Shown here one piece after another: positions 20,463-29,040 of a stretch of 50,086 nucleotides of DNA. The stretch's first letter is position 1; the number at the start of each line of letters is the position of its first letter. Source of the stretch: Vulcanimicrobiota bacterium (lineage in GTDB: Bacteria > Vulcanimicrobiota > Vulcanimicrobiia > Vulcanimicrobiales > Vulcanimicrobiaceae); contig DAIDGS010000188.1 of assembly GCA_027459845.1 (NCBI GenBank), positions 1 through 50,086 on the forward strand, given 5' to 3'. The notes under the pieces were generated by a model. It was not told the origin of the DNA. It searched no databases and saw nothing but the letters and a program-made list of their open reading frames with translations. The translations under genes were made by a program, and so were the position numbers.

Positions 20463-21199
20463 GCGTGCGCCGCCGCATCGCTGCCGCGAACTGGAAGATG
20501 CACAAGACCGCCGAGCAGACGCGCGCATACTTAGAGCGTCTGTCGGCGCAGCCGCTCCCGAGCGGCGTGGACGTCGTGATCGCGCCCCCGTTTACCAGCC
20601 TCGCAGCCGCCGCGCCACTCGTCCGCGCTTCGGGTCTCGCGCTCGGCGCGCAGACGATGCACTGGGAGTTGCAGGGTGCTTTCACCGGCGAAATCTCGGC
20701 GCCGATGCTGCTGGAGTTCGGCGTGCGCTACGTCATCCTGGGTCACAGCGAACGCCGCGCGTACTGCGGTGAGACCGATGCGAGCGTCAATCGCAAGGTC
20801 AAGACCGCGTTGGATCAAGGTCTGGTGCCGATCGTCGCGGTCGGGGAGACGCTCGACGAGCGCGCCCGCGGCGAAACCGCGGCCAAGGTGATGCGGCAAA
20901 CGCGCGCGGCGTTCGAAGGGATCGCAGCGACGGCGCTGACCGGGGTGGTGCTCGCCTACGAACCGATCTGGGCGATCGGGACCGGCCAAAACTGCGATCC
21001 CGCAGAGGCCGACGGCGTGATGGCGACGATACGCAGTTGCGTCGCCGGGCTGGCCGATACGCCGATTCTCTACGGCGGCAGCATGAACGCGGAGAACGTC
21101 GGCGCGTACGTGAGCCGCCCCAACATCGACGGCGGCCTGGTCGGCGGCGCGTCGCTCGATCCCGACGGGTTTGCCGCCCTGATTCGGAACGCTGCGTGA
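20459..21199 (+). CDS. tpiA: Triosephosphate isomerase
   Basis: A 246-residue TIM barrel. AAANWKMHK holds the catalytic Asn/Lys pair, GHSERR the catalytic His and VLAYEPIWAIGTG the catalytic Glu, with the phosphate-binding YGGSMNAENV and GGLVGGASLD. It interconverts dihydroxyacetone phosphate and glyceraldehyde-3-phosphate. GTG 20459 overlaps the pgk TGA by 4 bases; a second GTG at 20465 is possible. The stop in turn overlaps the gpmI GTG. Confidence 0.96.
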   Translation: MSVRRRIAAANWKMHKTAEQTRAYLERLSAQPLPSGVDVVIAPPFTSLAAAAPLVRASGLALGAQTMHWELQGAFTGEISAPMLLEFGVRYVILGHSERRAYCGETDASVNRKVKTALDQGLVPIVAVGETLDERARGETAAKVMRQTRAAFEGIAATALTGVVLAYEPIWAIGTGQNCDPAEADGVMATIRSCVAGLADTPILYGGSMNAENVGAYVSRPNIDGGLVGGASLDPDGFAALIRNAA

Positions 21200-22746
21200 G
21201 CTACCGCCCGATCGTGCTTGCCGTCCTCGACGGCTGGGGCTGCCGCACCGACGCGCGCGGCAACGCCATCGCCGCCGCCGATCTCCCGCACTGGCGAAGC
21301 TTCTTCGAGCGCTACCCATGGACCACGCTCGAGGCGTCGGGCGAGGCCGTCGGACTGCCTCGAGGGGTCATGGGGAACAGCGAAGTCGGACACATGAATC
21401 TGGGCAGCGGGCGCGTGGTGCCGCAGGGCGTGACGATCATCGACGCCGACGTGGCGGCGGGCCGCATCACGTGCAACGAAACGTTGCGCCGCTGCATCGC
21501 GCACGTCGCACGCACCGGCGGTACGTTACACCTGATGGGCTTGCTTTCGGACGGCAAGGTGCACAGCTCGATCGAGCACCTCTTCGCCTTGATCGACGTT
21601 GCGGCCGATGCCGGCGTCGCGCTCGCCGTCCACGCCTTTCTCGACGGGCGCGACACGCCCCCGCGCTCCGCGGAAACCTACCTCGACGCGCTCGAGGAGC
21701 ACCTCGATGCCATCGGACGCGCGGGCGCAATCGCGAGCGTGAGCGGCCGCTTCTACGCGATGGATCGCGACCGCCGCTGGGAACGCACCCGGCGCGCCTA
21801 CGATCTTTTGGCACGCGGCGAGGCCGATCGGCGCGCGCCCGACGCGCGCGCAGCCCTCGCGGACGCCTACGCGCGCGACGAGAGCGACGAGTTCGTCGTT
21901 CCCACGAGCGTCGGTCCGGTGCGGCCGATCCGCGACGGCGACGCCTGCATCTTCTTCAACTTTCGCCCCGATCGCGCACGCCAGTTGACCACCGTCTTTT
22001 CCGCCGGCACGACCATCTACCATCACGACGAGTTCGGCGCCTTTCCGCTGGTGACGTACCACGACCTTATCTTCGCGACCATGACCAAGTACGACGAGAG
22101 CAATACCAATCCGGTGCTGTTTGGACCGCGCCCGCAGTACGACACCTTTGGCGAAGTGATTGCGCGCGAGGGCTTGCGGCAACTGCGCGTCGCGGAGACC
22201 GAAAAGTACGCGCACGTCACCTACTTCTTCAACGGCGGTCGCGAGGAGCAGTTCCCCGGCGAAGACCGAGAGTTGATCCCCTCCGACCGCACGGTCGCGA
22301 CCTACGACCTCGCGCCGGCGATGCGTGCGCACGAGATCACCGATTTCGCGAGTGCTGCCATCGCGGCCGGCACCTACGACGCGATCGTGATGAACTACGC
22401 CAACGCCGACATGGTCGGCCACACCGGCAAGTGGGAACCGACCGTCGCCGCCGTCGAGGTTCTCGACGCGTGCCTTGAGCAGCTCGCCACGGCGACCTTG
22501 GCGGCCGGGGGCCTATTGGCCGTGACCGCCGATCACGGAAACGCCGAAGAGAAGACCGATGCACGGGGGAATCCGCTCACCGCGCACACCACCAATCCGG
22601 TTCCGTTCATCCTCATCGCCGACGGGCTACGCGGCAACCTTGCCGCCGGGGGGCGCCTCGGCGACGTCGCGCCAACCCTGCTGACGCTGATGGGGTTGCC
22701 GATACCCGAACGCATGACCGGGCACAATCTCTTTACGCCGACGTAG
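21196..22746 (+). CDS. gpmI: 2,3-bisphosphoglycerate-independent phosphoglycerate mutase
   Basis: A 516-residue member of the alkaline-phosphatase-like superfamily. VLAVLDGWG holds the first metal ligand, MGNSEVGHMNLGSGR the phosphorylated Ser. HAFLDGRDTPPRSA, SGRFYAMDRDRRWERT, FNFRPDRARQLT and VTADHGNAEE complete the signature. It converts 3- to 2-phosphoglycerate using two Mn ions. The GTG at 21196 overlaps the tpiA stop by 4 bases. It is the last gene of the rqcP-whiA-gap-pgk-tpiA-gpmI run and is convergent with selA, six bases away, with a duplicated 16-base sequence at the junction. Confidence 0.96.
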   Translation: MSYRPIVLAVLDGWGCRTDARGNAIAAADLPHWRSFFERYPWTTLEASGEAVGLPRGVMGNSEVGHMNLGSGRVVPQGVTIIDADVAAGRITCNETLRRCIAHVARTGGTLHLMGLLSDGKVHSSIEHLFALIDVAADAGVALAVHAFLDGRDTPPRSAETYLDALEEHLDAIGRAGAIASVSGRFYAMDRDRRWERTRRAYDLLARGEADRRAPDARAALADAYARDESDEFVVPTSVGPVRPIRDGDACIFFNFRPDRARQLTTVFSAGTTIYHHDEFGAFPLVTYHDLIFATMTKYDESNTNPVLFGPRPQYDTFGEVIAREGLRQLRVAETEKYAHVTYFFNGGREEQFPGEDRELIPSDRTVATYDLAPAMRAHEITDFASAAIAAGTYDAIVMNYANADMVGHTGKWEPTVAAVEVLDACLEQLATATLAAGGLLAVTADHGNAEEKTDARGNPLTAHTTNPVPFILIADGLRGNLAAGGRLGDVAPTLLTLMGLPIPERMTGHNLFTPT

Positions 22747-22768
22747 CGTTGCTTACGCCGGCGTAGCG
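22733..22768. repeat. Tandem repeat at the gpmI/selA convergent junction
   Basis: TTACGCCGACGTAGCG (22733-22748) and TTACGCCGGCGTAGCG (22753-22768) differ at one position and are spaced exactly 20 bases apart. The first copy carries the gpmI stop codon; the second encodes the last SelA codons on the other strand. The second copy contains the 12-base palindrome TACGCCGGCGTA. Confidence 0.6.
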
Positions 22769-24105
22769 CCGAGCAGCGCGGCAATCGCCGCCGGGTCCTC
22801 GCCGGGCGCGATCGTGCGGAGGTCGAGCAGCACGGCGTCGCCGTCGATGCGCGCGACGACCGGCGGTTGAGCGCCGCGTAACGCAGCCAGCACGGCGTCG
22901 GGACGCGCCGCCGCGAGCCGCACCGCGCGCGACGGGAGCACCGCCGCCGGCAGCGCGCCGGCGCCGACGCGTGCCTCCGTGGGCACCACCTGCAGGCTCG
23001 GCACCGCCGCCCGGTACGCCGCCGCGCGCGCTTCGAGCGAGGCGATGCTCGCACCCAACATGCGGTACAGCGGAATGTGCGCGCGAGTGGCATGCGTACG
23101 GTGCAAGCGCAGCGTCGCCGCGAGCGCAGCGAGGGTAAGTTTGTCGACGCGCAGGGCGCGCAGCAGCGGATTGGCGCGCACGCGCGCGACCGCCGCGCGC
23201 CGCCCGGCAACGATGCCGGCCTGCGGACCGCCCAGGAGCTTATCGCACGAGAACGTCACGAGATCGAAGCCGTCGCCGAGTACGTCGCCCACGGTGCGCT
23301 CGGCCGGAAGGCCATACTCGGTAAGATCGACGATTGCCCCGCTGCCGAGGTCTTCGACGACCGCAACACCCTGACGCCGTCCCAACGCCGCCAACTCGGC
23401 CGGAACGATCTCACGCACGTAGCCTTCGATGGCGAAGTTCGAGCGGTGCGTACGCAGCAGCAGCGCGGTGCGCGGACCGAGCGCGCGTTCGACGTCGCGC
23501 AGGTAGGTGCGATTGGTCGTACCGACCTCCACCAACGCGGCGCCGCTGTGATCGAGCACGTCGGGAATCCGAAAGCCCCCGCCGATCTCGATCAGTTCGC
23601 CACGCGAGACGATCGCCTCGCGTCCCTTGGCAAAGGTATCGAGCACGAGCAGCAGCGCGGCGGCGCCGTTGCCGACCACGACGCAATCCTCGGCGCCGGT
23701 CAGCGCGCGTACCTCGTCGGCGATCGCTTCGTGACGCGAGCCACGCCGGCCACCGGTGAGATCGTACTCGAGGTTGGCGTACCCGCCGGCAATGCGGGCG
23801 ATCGCCGCGAGCGCTTCCGGTGCGAGCGGCGCGCGACCCAGGTTGGTGTGCAGGAGCACGCCGGTCGCGTTGATCGCCGGCTGGAGCACGCGTGCGTGCG
23901 CGGCCCGCAACCGCTCGCCTACGGCCGCGACGATCGCGTCGTAGGAGGTCGGCCGCGCACCGGCGCGCGCCGCGTCGAGTTCGCATGCGATCGCCGTCTT
24001 GACCGTCGCACGGTCGAGATCGCCGGCCGCAGCCGCGATCCGTGCGTCGGCGAGCAGGCGGTGCACGGCCGGAACGCGCCGGCGATCGGCCCCCGCCTCG
24101 TTCAC
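22753..24105 (-). CDS. selA: L-seryl-tRNA(Sec) selenium transferase
   Basis: A 450-residue PLP enzyme of the SelA family. QPAINATGVLLHTNLGRAPLAPEA, YANLEYDLTGGRRGSRH, CVVVGNGAAALLLVL, SRGELIEIGGGFRIPDV and VEVGTTNRTYLRDVE are diagnostic. FSCDKLLGGPQAG holds the PLP lysine (Lys289). SelA converts Ser-tRNA(Sec) to Sec-tRNA(Sec) with selenophosphate. The GTG at 24105 lies nine bases after the trxA stop, so the two are co-transcribed. I see no selB, selD or tRNA-Sec in this window; selB often follows selA, but here the gene ends at a convergent junction. Confidence 0.95.
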   Translation of the reverse strand: MNEAGADRRRVPAVHRLLADARIAAAAGDLDRATVKTAIACELDAARAGARPTSYDAIVAAVGERLRAAHARVLQPAINATGVLLHTNLGRAPLAPEALAAIARIAGGYANLEYDLTGGRRGSRHEAIADEVRALTGAEDCVVVGNGAAALLLVLDTFAKGREAIVSRGELIEIGGGFRIPDVLDHSGAALVEVGTTNRTYLRDVERALGPRTALLLRTHRSNFAIEGYVREIVPAELAALGRRQGVAVVEDLGSGAIVDLTEYGLPAERTVGDVLGDGFDLVTFSCDKLLGGPQAGIVAGRRAAVARVRANPLLRALRVDKLTLAALAATLRLHRTHATRAHIPLYRMLGASIASLEARAAAYRAAVPSLQVVPTEARVGAGALPAAVLPSRAVRLAAARPDAVLAALRGAQPPVVARIDGDAVLLDLRTIAPGEDPAAIAALLGATPA

Positions 24106-24114
24106 CGCGGGTGC

Positions 24115-24441
24115 TTAGGCGACGTGCTTGCTCAGCATCGATGTGATGACGTTTTCGGGAACGTATCCGACGATACGATCGACCGGCTCACCGTTTTTGA
24201 ACAGGATGAGGCACGGAATACCCGAGACCTGATACTGGCCGGCGACGCTCGGATTTTCGTCGGTGTTCATCTTGACGAACTTGGCGCGGCCCGCATTGGC
24301 GGCCGCGACCTTCTCCACCAGCGGGGAGAGCATGCGGCACGGGCCGCACCACGGAGCCCAAAAGTCGACCAGAACGGGTTGGGCGTTCTTGAGGACTTCG
24401 CTCTCGAAGTTCGCTTGGCTGACGTCGGCTAAAGCGCTCAT
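24115..24441 (-). CDS. trxA: Thioredoxin
   Basis: A 108-residue classical thioredoxin. WAPWCGPCRM carries the redox pair Cys32 and Cys35; the cis-proline loop is GIPC, so an extra cysteine (Cys77) follows the cis-Pro where threonine is usual. The rest (VDFWAPWCG, KMNTDENP, LILFKNGEPVDRIVGYVPE) is standard. It reduces protein disulfides in the cytoplasm with thioredoxin reductase. The ATG at 24441 is preceded by an A/G-rich stretch (AAGGAAGGAAAGA) that is slightly far for a ribosome-binding site. It is placed upstream of selA. Confidence 0.95.
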   Translation of the reverse strand: MSALADVSQANFESEVLKNAQPVLVDFWAPWCGPCRMLSPLVEKVAAANAGRAKFVKMNTDENPSVAGQYQVSGIPCLILFKNGEPVDRIVGYVPENVITSMLSKHVA

Positions 24442-24523
24442 GGTATCGGGGTCTTTCCTTCCTTACGTGGGACGTGCACTCACTAGAAATCCGGGCGCGG
24501 GCCGCCGGGTTGCACGGGCGCGA

Positions 24524-27073
24524 TCACAGCTCGGTCTGCTGCGGCTCGCCGGTGATGCCGGTGATCTGCTCGGCCTGCTTCCCGAGGTTGGTGATCGCGA
24601 TGACCTCGTCGCCCTCGCCGAGCCGCTGTAAGCGTACCCCTTTGGCGTCGCGCCCGGTCTTGCGAATTTCCGCCACCTTCAGGCGAATCACTTGATTGCC
24701 CGAGGTGATCATCAAGATCTGATCGTCGGGAGCAACCAGGATCTGATCGACCACTTGGCCGATGTCGTCGCGCTGACGCGCGAACGCCTTCACGCCCTTC
24801 CCGCCGCGCGAAGTGTGGCGATACTCGTCGATCGGCGTGCGCTTGCCGTAGCCAAGCGAGGTGACCAGCAGCACTTCCTTGCGATCCGGTTCCACGATGT
24901 CCATCGCGATGACGGTATCGTCGGCGTCCAAGGTCATCGCCTTGACGCCGCGCGCCTGCCGCCCCATCGGGCGCACCGTCTTCTCGTTGAAGTGCACCGC
25001 CATGCCGCTGCGGGTCGCGAGGATGATGTCGTGCGAGCCGGTCGAGAGATCGACTGCAAGCAAGTCGTCGCCTTCATCGAGGTTGATCGCCGCCAGTCCG
25101 TTGCGGCGCACGTTGGCAAAATCTTCGAGCTTGGTCTTCTTGATGACCCCGCGCCGCGTGACCATCACCAGATACTTCTCGCCCTCAAAGGTGTCGATCG
25201 GGAAGACCGCCGTCACTTCCTCGCCGGGCGGCAGGGTGAGCAGATTGACCAGCGCGGTGCCGCGCGCCTGACGCGTGGTATCGGGGATCTCGTAGCCGCG
25301 CAAGCGATACACGCGACCCTTGTTGGTAAAGAACAGCACGTGATCGTGCGTCTTGGTCACGAAGAAGTTGCGCACGACGTCTTCGCGCTTGAGATTCGAA
25401 ATTCCGATCACGCCGCGGCCGCCCCGGTTCTGCGTACGGAAGGTATCGACCGACACGCGCTTGATATAGCCGCCCACGGTGTAGGTGACGACCACGTCCA
25501 CGTTAGGCGTGAGTTGTTCGATCGACATCTCGTCTTCGGCCGGCTCGATCTTCGTGCGGCGCGCGTCGCCGAAGCGTTTTTTGACGTCGAGCGTCTCGGC
25601 TTTGACGATTGCGAGGATGCGCCGCGGGCTCCCCAGGATATCCTGCAACTCGGCGATGAGCTTGATGAGCTCCGTATACTCGTCCTCGATCTTCTTGCGC
25701 TCGAGGCCGGTCAGCGTACGCAGGCGCATGTCGACGATCGCCTGCGCCTGGATCTCCGAAAGTCCGAAGCGCTCGCGCAGCTTCGTCTTGGCTTCGTCGG
25801 TGGTCGCGCTGGCACGCACGATCGCGATCACTTCGTCGATGTTGTCGAGCGCGATGCGGTAGCCTTCCAGCAGGTGCGCCCGCTCTTCGGCCTTGCGCAA
25901 GTCGTAGCGGGTACGCCGCGTGACCACGTCGCGCCGATGCGCGATGAACAAATCGAGCATCTCGCGCAGCCGAAGCACGCGCGGTTCCAGCGCCACGGAG
26001 CCGTCCGCGCGCGGTTCGCCGGTCGGTACCAGTGCGAGCATGTTGAAGCCAAAGCTGGACTGAAGCGGGGTATGCTTGAAGAGCTGATTGAGCACGACCT
26101 TAGGCGTCGCGCTCTTCTGCAGCTCGATCACCACGTTCATGCCCTTGCGGTTCGAGAGATCGTCGAGCCGCGCGATGCCCTGGATGCGTTTCTCGGAGTG
26201 GGCTTCGGCGATGTCCTCGACGATGCGGTTCTTATAGACCTGATACGGAATCTCGGTGATGACGATCTTGTGCTTGCCCTTGTCCTCCACGATCTCCGCG
26301 GTGCCGCGGATCGCGATCGAACCGCGCCCGGTCTTGTACGCCTCGCGGATCGCCTCTTGCCCGTGAATCGTTCCGCCGGTCGGAAAGTCGGGTCCCTTCA
26401 CGATGTCGCAGAGCGCGTCGTCGGTCAGATTTTCGTCGTCGATGATCGCCGCGATCGCCTCGGCGATTTCGCCAAGATTGTGCGGCGGAATGTTGGTCGC
26501 CATGCCGACCGCGATGCCGCTCGACCCGTTGACCAGCAGCTGCGGAATCTTACTCGGGAGCACCGACGGCTCGGTCCCCTGGTTATCGAAGTTCGGGACG
26601 AACGGAACGGTTTCTTTATCGATGTCGGCCAGCACGTCGAGGGCCAGGCGATCCAGCCGCGCCTCGGTATACCGGTAGGCGGCCGGCCGATCCGGATCGA
26701 TCGAGCCGAAGTTGCCGTGCCCGTCGATCAGCGGATAACGCAGCGTAAAATCTTGGGCCATGCGCACGAGCGCGTCGTAGACCGACGAGTCGCCGTGCGG
26801 GTGAAAGCTCTTGAGGACTTCGCCGATGACTCCGGCGCACTTGCGGTGCTGCTTGCTGGGGTCCATGCCCATCTCGCGCATCGCGAAGAGGATGCGCCGC
26901 TGCACCGGCTTGAGACCGTCCCGCACGTCGGGCAGCGCACGCGACGCAATGACCGACATGGCATACGAGAGATAGCTCTCTCGCATTTCGTCTTCGACGT
27001 TGACCTGCTGAACGATATCGTTGTGAATGGGGAACTCCACCTCTGGAACGAAGGACGGCTGGCTCGAGGCCAA
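24524..27073 (-). CDS. gyrA: DNA gyrase subunit A
   Basis: An 849-residue protein. The N-terminal breakage-reunion domain has [18 protein letters not shown] and [10 protein letters not shown] with catalytic Tyr135. The quinolone-determining region reads [10 protein letters not shown], with Ser96 and Asp100 in the positions of E. coli Ser83 and Asp87, so it looks quinolone-sensitive. The C-terminal beta-pinwheel has the GyrA box QNRGGRG and further blades up to [14 protein letters not shown], which favours GyrA over ParC. The start is read as TTG 27073 with a weak AGG six bases upstream; GTG 27040 is an alternative. gyrB is not in the window. A small ORF lies 15 bases upstream on the same strand. 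Confidence 0.95.
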   Translation of the reverse strand: MASSQPSFVPEVEFPIHNDIVQQVNVEDEMRESYLSYAMSVIASRALPDVRDGLKPVQRRILFAMREMGMDPSKQHRKCAGVIGEVLKSFHPHGDSSVYDALVRMAQDFTLRYPLIDGHGNFGSIDPDRPAAYRYTEARLDRLALDVLADIDKETVPFVPNFDNQGTEPSVLPSKIPQLLVNGSSGIAVGMATNIPPHNLGEIAEAIAAIIDDENLTDDALCDIVKGPDFPTGGTIHGQEAIREAYKTGRGSIAIRGTAEIVEDKGKHKIVITEIPYQVYKNRIVEDIAEAHSEKRIQGIARLDDLSNRKGMNVVIELQKSATPKVVLNQLFKHTPLQSSFGFNMLALVPTGEPRADGSVALEPRVLRLREMLDLFIAHRRDVVTRRTRYDLRKAEERAHLLEGYRIALDNIDEVIAIVRASATTDEAKTKLRERFGLSEIQAQAIVDMRLRTLTGLERKKIEDEYTELIKLIAELQDILGSPRRILAIVKAETLDVKKRFGDARRTKIEPAEDEMSIEQLTPNVDVVVTYTVGGYIKRVSVDTFRTQNRGGRGVIGISNLKREDVVRNFFVTKTHDHVLFFTNKGRVYRLRGYEIPDTTRQARGTALVNLLTLPPGEEVTAVFPIDTFEGEKYLVMVTRRGVIKKTKLEDFANVRRNGLAAINLDEGDDLLAVDLSTGSHDIILATRSGMAVHFNEKTVRPMGRQARGVKAMTLDADDTVIAMDIVEPDRKEVLLVTSLGYGKRTPIDEYRHTSRGGKGVKAFARQRDDIGQVVDQILVAPDDQILMITSGNQVIRLKVAEIRKTGRDAKGVRLQRLGEGDEVIAITNLGKQAEQITGITGEPQQTEL

Positions 27074-27088
27074 CCGCAGCCTGATAAA

Positions 27089-27406
27089 CTACCCGTTCGG
27101 AGGCGCGTTTTCCTCGGGAAGAGGGATGCCCTCGGCATCGAGGTGGCGTTCGGCGAGCGGGTCGATCGGCTCGCCCGGAAAGCGCAGCGGCCCGTCCAGA
27201 TCGGCCGGCTCGTCGAGATCGAACGAAACCGCTGCCGCCGACTGCGCCGGACGGCGCTCGGGCGGTGCCGGCTCGGGTGGTGGTGCGGCCGCCGGGCGGT
27301 CGCGCGGCTCGCCGAGGCGCGCCTTGGCAGCCTCCGCGGCGCTACGCACGCGCTCCAGCCCACGATTCAGGGCGGCGTCGAGGTCGGCGCCGAAGTCCGC
27401 TCCCAT
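27089..27406 (-). CDS. Hypothetical acidic proline-rich small protein upstream of gyrA
   Basis: A 105-residue frame starting at ATG 27406. Residues 1-40 could form a helix (ALNRGLERVRSAAEAAKARL), followed by a Pro/Ala/Glu-rich segment and an acidic tail (SFDLDEPADLDGPLRF, LAERHLDAEGIPLPEE). No family recognised. It is plausible because it ends 15 bases before gyrA on the same strand and its composition is protein-like. However, its start codon overlaps the divergent tsaE start (both read from the same CATG), leaving no untranslated space, and no clear ribosome-binding site is visible. It could be a leader gene of gyrA or a spurious frame. Confidence 0.45.
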   Translation of the reverse strand: MGADFGADLDAALNRGLERVRSAAEAAKARLGEPRDRPAAAPPPEPAPPERRPAQSAAAVSFDLDEPADLDGPLRFPGEPIDPLAERHLDAEGIPLPEENAPPNG

Positions 27407-27851
27407 GAGCGCCGACTTCGCCGCTACGCAGCGCCATACTCTTTCCGACGAAGCCGCGTTCGTGCGCTTCGGCGAGGCGCTGGCGCAGCGGCTGCGCCCC
27501 GGCGACGTGCTGGCCCTCAGCGGCGGCCTGGGCGCCGGGAAGACCACCCTGGTGCGGTCGATCGTGCGCGCCCTGCACGGCGCCGACACCGCGACCAGCC
27601 CGACCTTTACCTTTCGGCATCGCTACGTGGCGGCGGGGCGCGTGCCGATCGAACACCTCGACCTCTACCGCCTCGAGGAGCCGCACGAACTGGTGGAGCT
27701 CGGCCTCGAGGAGGCTTTCGACGGCGACGCGATCGTGCTGATCGAGTGGTGGGAGCGGGCCCCGGCGCTGCTCCCGACGCGGTACTACACGATCGCAATT
27801 GAGGGGAGCGGTACCACCGCGCGCACCGTCACGGTGCACGACCCGGCATGA
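27405..27851 (+). CDS. tsaE: tRNA threonylcarbamoyladenosine biosynthesis ATPase TsaE
   Basis: A 148-residue P-loop protein. Walker A is GGLGAGKTTL (residues 40-49), followed by TSPTFTFRHRY, IEHLDLYRLE and IVLIEWWERAP, all hallmarks of TsaE (YjeE). TsaE works with TsaB and TsaD in adding threonylcarbamoyl to A37 of ANN-decoding tRNAs. ATG 27405 gives the normal N-terminus but has no good ribosome-binding site, and its start overlaps a divergent ORF start. The stop overlaps the tsaB ATG. Confidence 0.93.
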   Translation: MSADFAATQRHTLSDEAAFVRFGEALAQRLRPGDVLALSGGLGAGKTTLVRSIVRALHGADTATSPTFTFRHRYVAAGRVPIEHLDLYRLEEPHELVELGLEEAFDGDAIVLIEWWERAPALLPTRYYTIAIEGSGTTARTVTVHDPA

Positions 27852-28498
27852 ACGTGCTCGCGATCGACGGCGCACTGGGGACCTTCTCGGTAGCGGTGGC
27901 CGACCGGGAGCGCATCGTGGCCGTGCGCGAGGTGCCGACCGCGCAGGCGCTCGAGCAGGGTTTGGCGGCCGTCGACGCCGCCCTGGCCGCTGCCGGACGC
28001 CCGCGGCTCGACCGCATCGCGGTCGGCACCGGCCCCGGACGCTTTACCGGGCTGCGCATCGCGATCGGCTACGCCAAATCCCTGGCCTTGGGGTGGGGGA
28101 TCGGGCTGGCCGGCATCGGGTCGTACGATGCCCTCGAAGGCGGTGCGCTCGACGGGGAGCGGCTGACGGTCGTCAGCGGGCGGCCGGGCGTCATCGCCGC
28201 CCGCTACGTGGGCCCGCGCGGCACCCACGTTGCGGCCGGTGCGGTCGACGCGGTGCTCGCGACGCTACTCGCCGACGTGCGGGGCGAGCTGCGGGTCGCC
28301 GGTGCGGCGGAGGACGCACGCGCCGCCCTCGCCGAACGCGGCATCACCGTGTTGCCCATCCCGGCTCCGGCCGAACCGGCCGCCGCCACCATCGCCCGCC
28401 TGGCGCAGCGGATCGATCCCGCGCCGACGCCGCACGCCGTTCGACCCGACTATGGCGAGGCGCCGGCCGTCAGCCTGCCGGCCGGCAAACGGCGATGA
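27848..28498 (+). CDS. tsaB: tRNA threonylcarbamoyladenosine biosynthesis protein TsaB
   Basis: A 216-residue protein of the ASKHA fold. VLAIDGALGTFSVAV is the N-terminal phosphate-like strand, IAVGTGPGRFTGLRIAIGYAKSLAL the strongly conserved TsaB motif. TsaB is the scaffold partner of TsaD. The C-terminal half is shorter and more divergent than in E. coli, as usual. It is coupled by ATGA overlaps to tsaE before and rimI after. tsaD is not in this window. Confidence 0.92.
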   Translation: MNVLAIDGALGTFSVAVADRERIVAVREVPTAQALEQGLAAVDAALAAAGRPRLDRIAVGTGPGRFTGLRIAIGYAKSLALGWGIGLAGIGSYDALEGGALDGERLTVVSGRPGVIAARYVGPRGTHVAAGAVDAVLATLLADVRGELRVAGAAEDARAALAERGITVLPIPAPAEPAAATIARLAQRIDPAPTPHAVRPDYGEAPAVSLPAGKRR

Positions 28499-29040
28499 AG
28501 GCCGAGTTGCCGCCCACGCCGGCCGAGCGGCCCGAACGGCTCGCGATCGCGCGCATGTCGACCAACGACATCCCCGAGGTGACGCGCATCGAACGCGCAT
28601 CGTTTGCGACCACTTGGCCGGCCGATGCGTTTTTCAACGAGCTCTCGACCAACAAGCTGGCGCATTACTTCGTCGGACGCCTCGAGGGGCGCATCGTGGC
28701 CTACGGCGGCATTTGGGTGATCTTGGAGGACTCGCACATTACCACCGTGGCGGTTGCGCCCGAACTGCGCGGGCGCGGCCTGGGCGAGGCGATGCTGGTA
28801 CACCTGCTCGATCGGGCCATCGAGCGCGGCGCCGCCTGGATGACCCTCGAGGTACGCGAAAGCAACACCGCGGCACAGAGTCTCTACCGCAAATACGGCT
28901 TTACGACCGTTACGATGCGTAAGGGATACTACAGCGACGACAACGAGAGTGCGCTGGTGATGTGGGCGGGAAATCTCAAGAGCGCGCTCTTCCGCAACCG
29001 GCTCGACGTTCTGCGCGCGCGCCACGAGCGCGCCTCGTGA
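28495..29040 (+). CDS. rimI: Ribosomal protein S18-alanine N-acetyltransferase (RimI-type GNAT)
   Basis: A 181-residue GNAT acetyltransferase. The acetyl-CoA motif is VAVAPELRGRGLGEAML, followed by LEVRESNTAAQSLYRKYGF, the typical RimI C-terminal motif, and GYYSDDNESALVMW. A ~20-residue N-terminal extension (PPTPAERPERLAI) and a basic C-terminal extension exceed the usual ~150 residues. Position right after tsaB is the common arrangement for rimI. The named substrate is by family; other N-terminal targets are possible. It is coupled to tsaB and to yqeK by 4-base overlaps. Confidence 0.9.
   Translation: MKAELPPTPAERPERLAIARMSTNDIPEVTRIERASFATTWPADAFFNELSTNKLAHYFVGRLEGRIVAYGGIWVILEDSHITTVAVAPELRGRGLGEAMLVHLLDRAIERGAAWMTLEVRESNTAAQSLYRKYGFTTVTMRKGYYSDDNESALVMWAGNLKSALFRNRLDVLRARHERAS

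Noticed and set aside
24692-27802. 1036-residue plus-strand open frame opposite gyrA
   Set aside because: It is an antisense shadow of gyrA in GC-rich DNA; the opposite strand encodes an unmistakable full-length GyrA.
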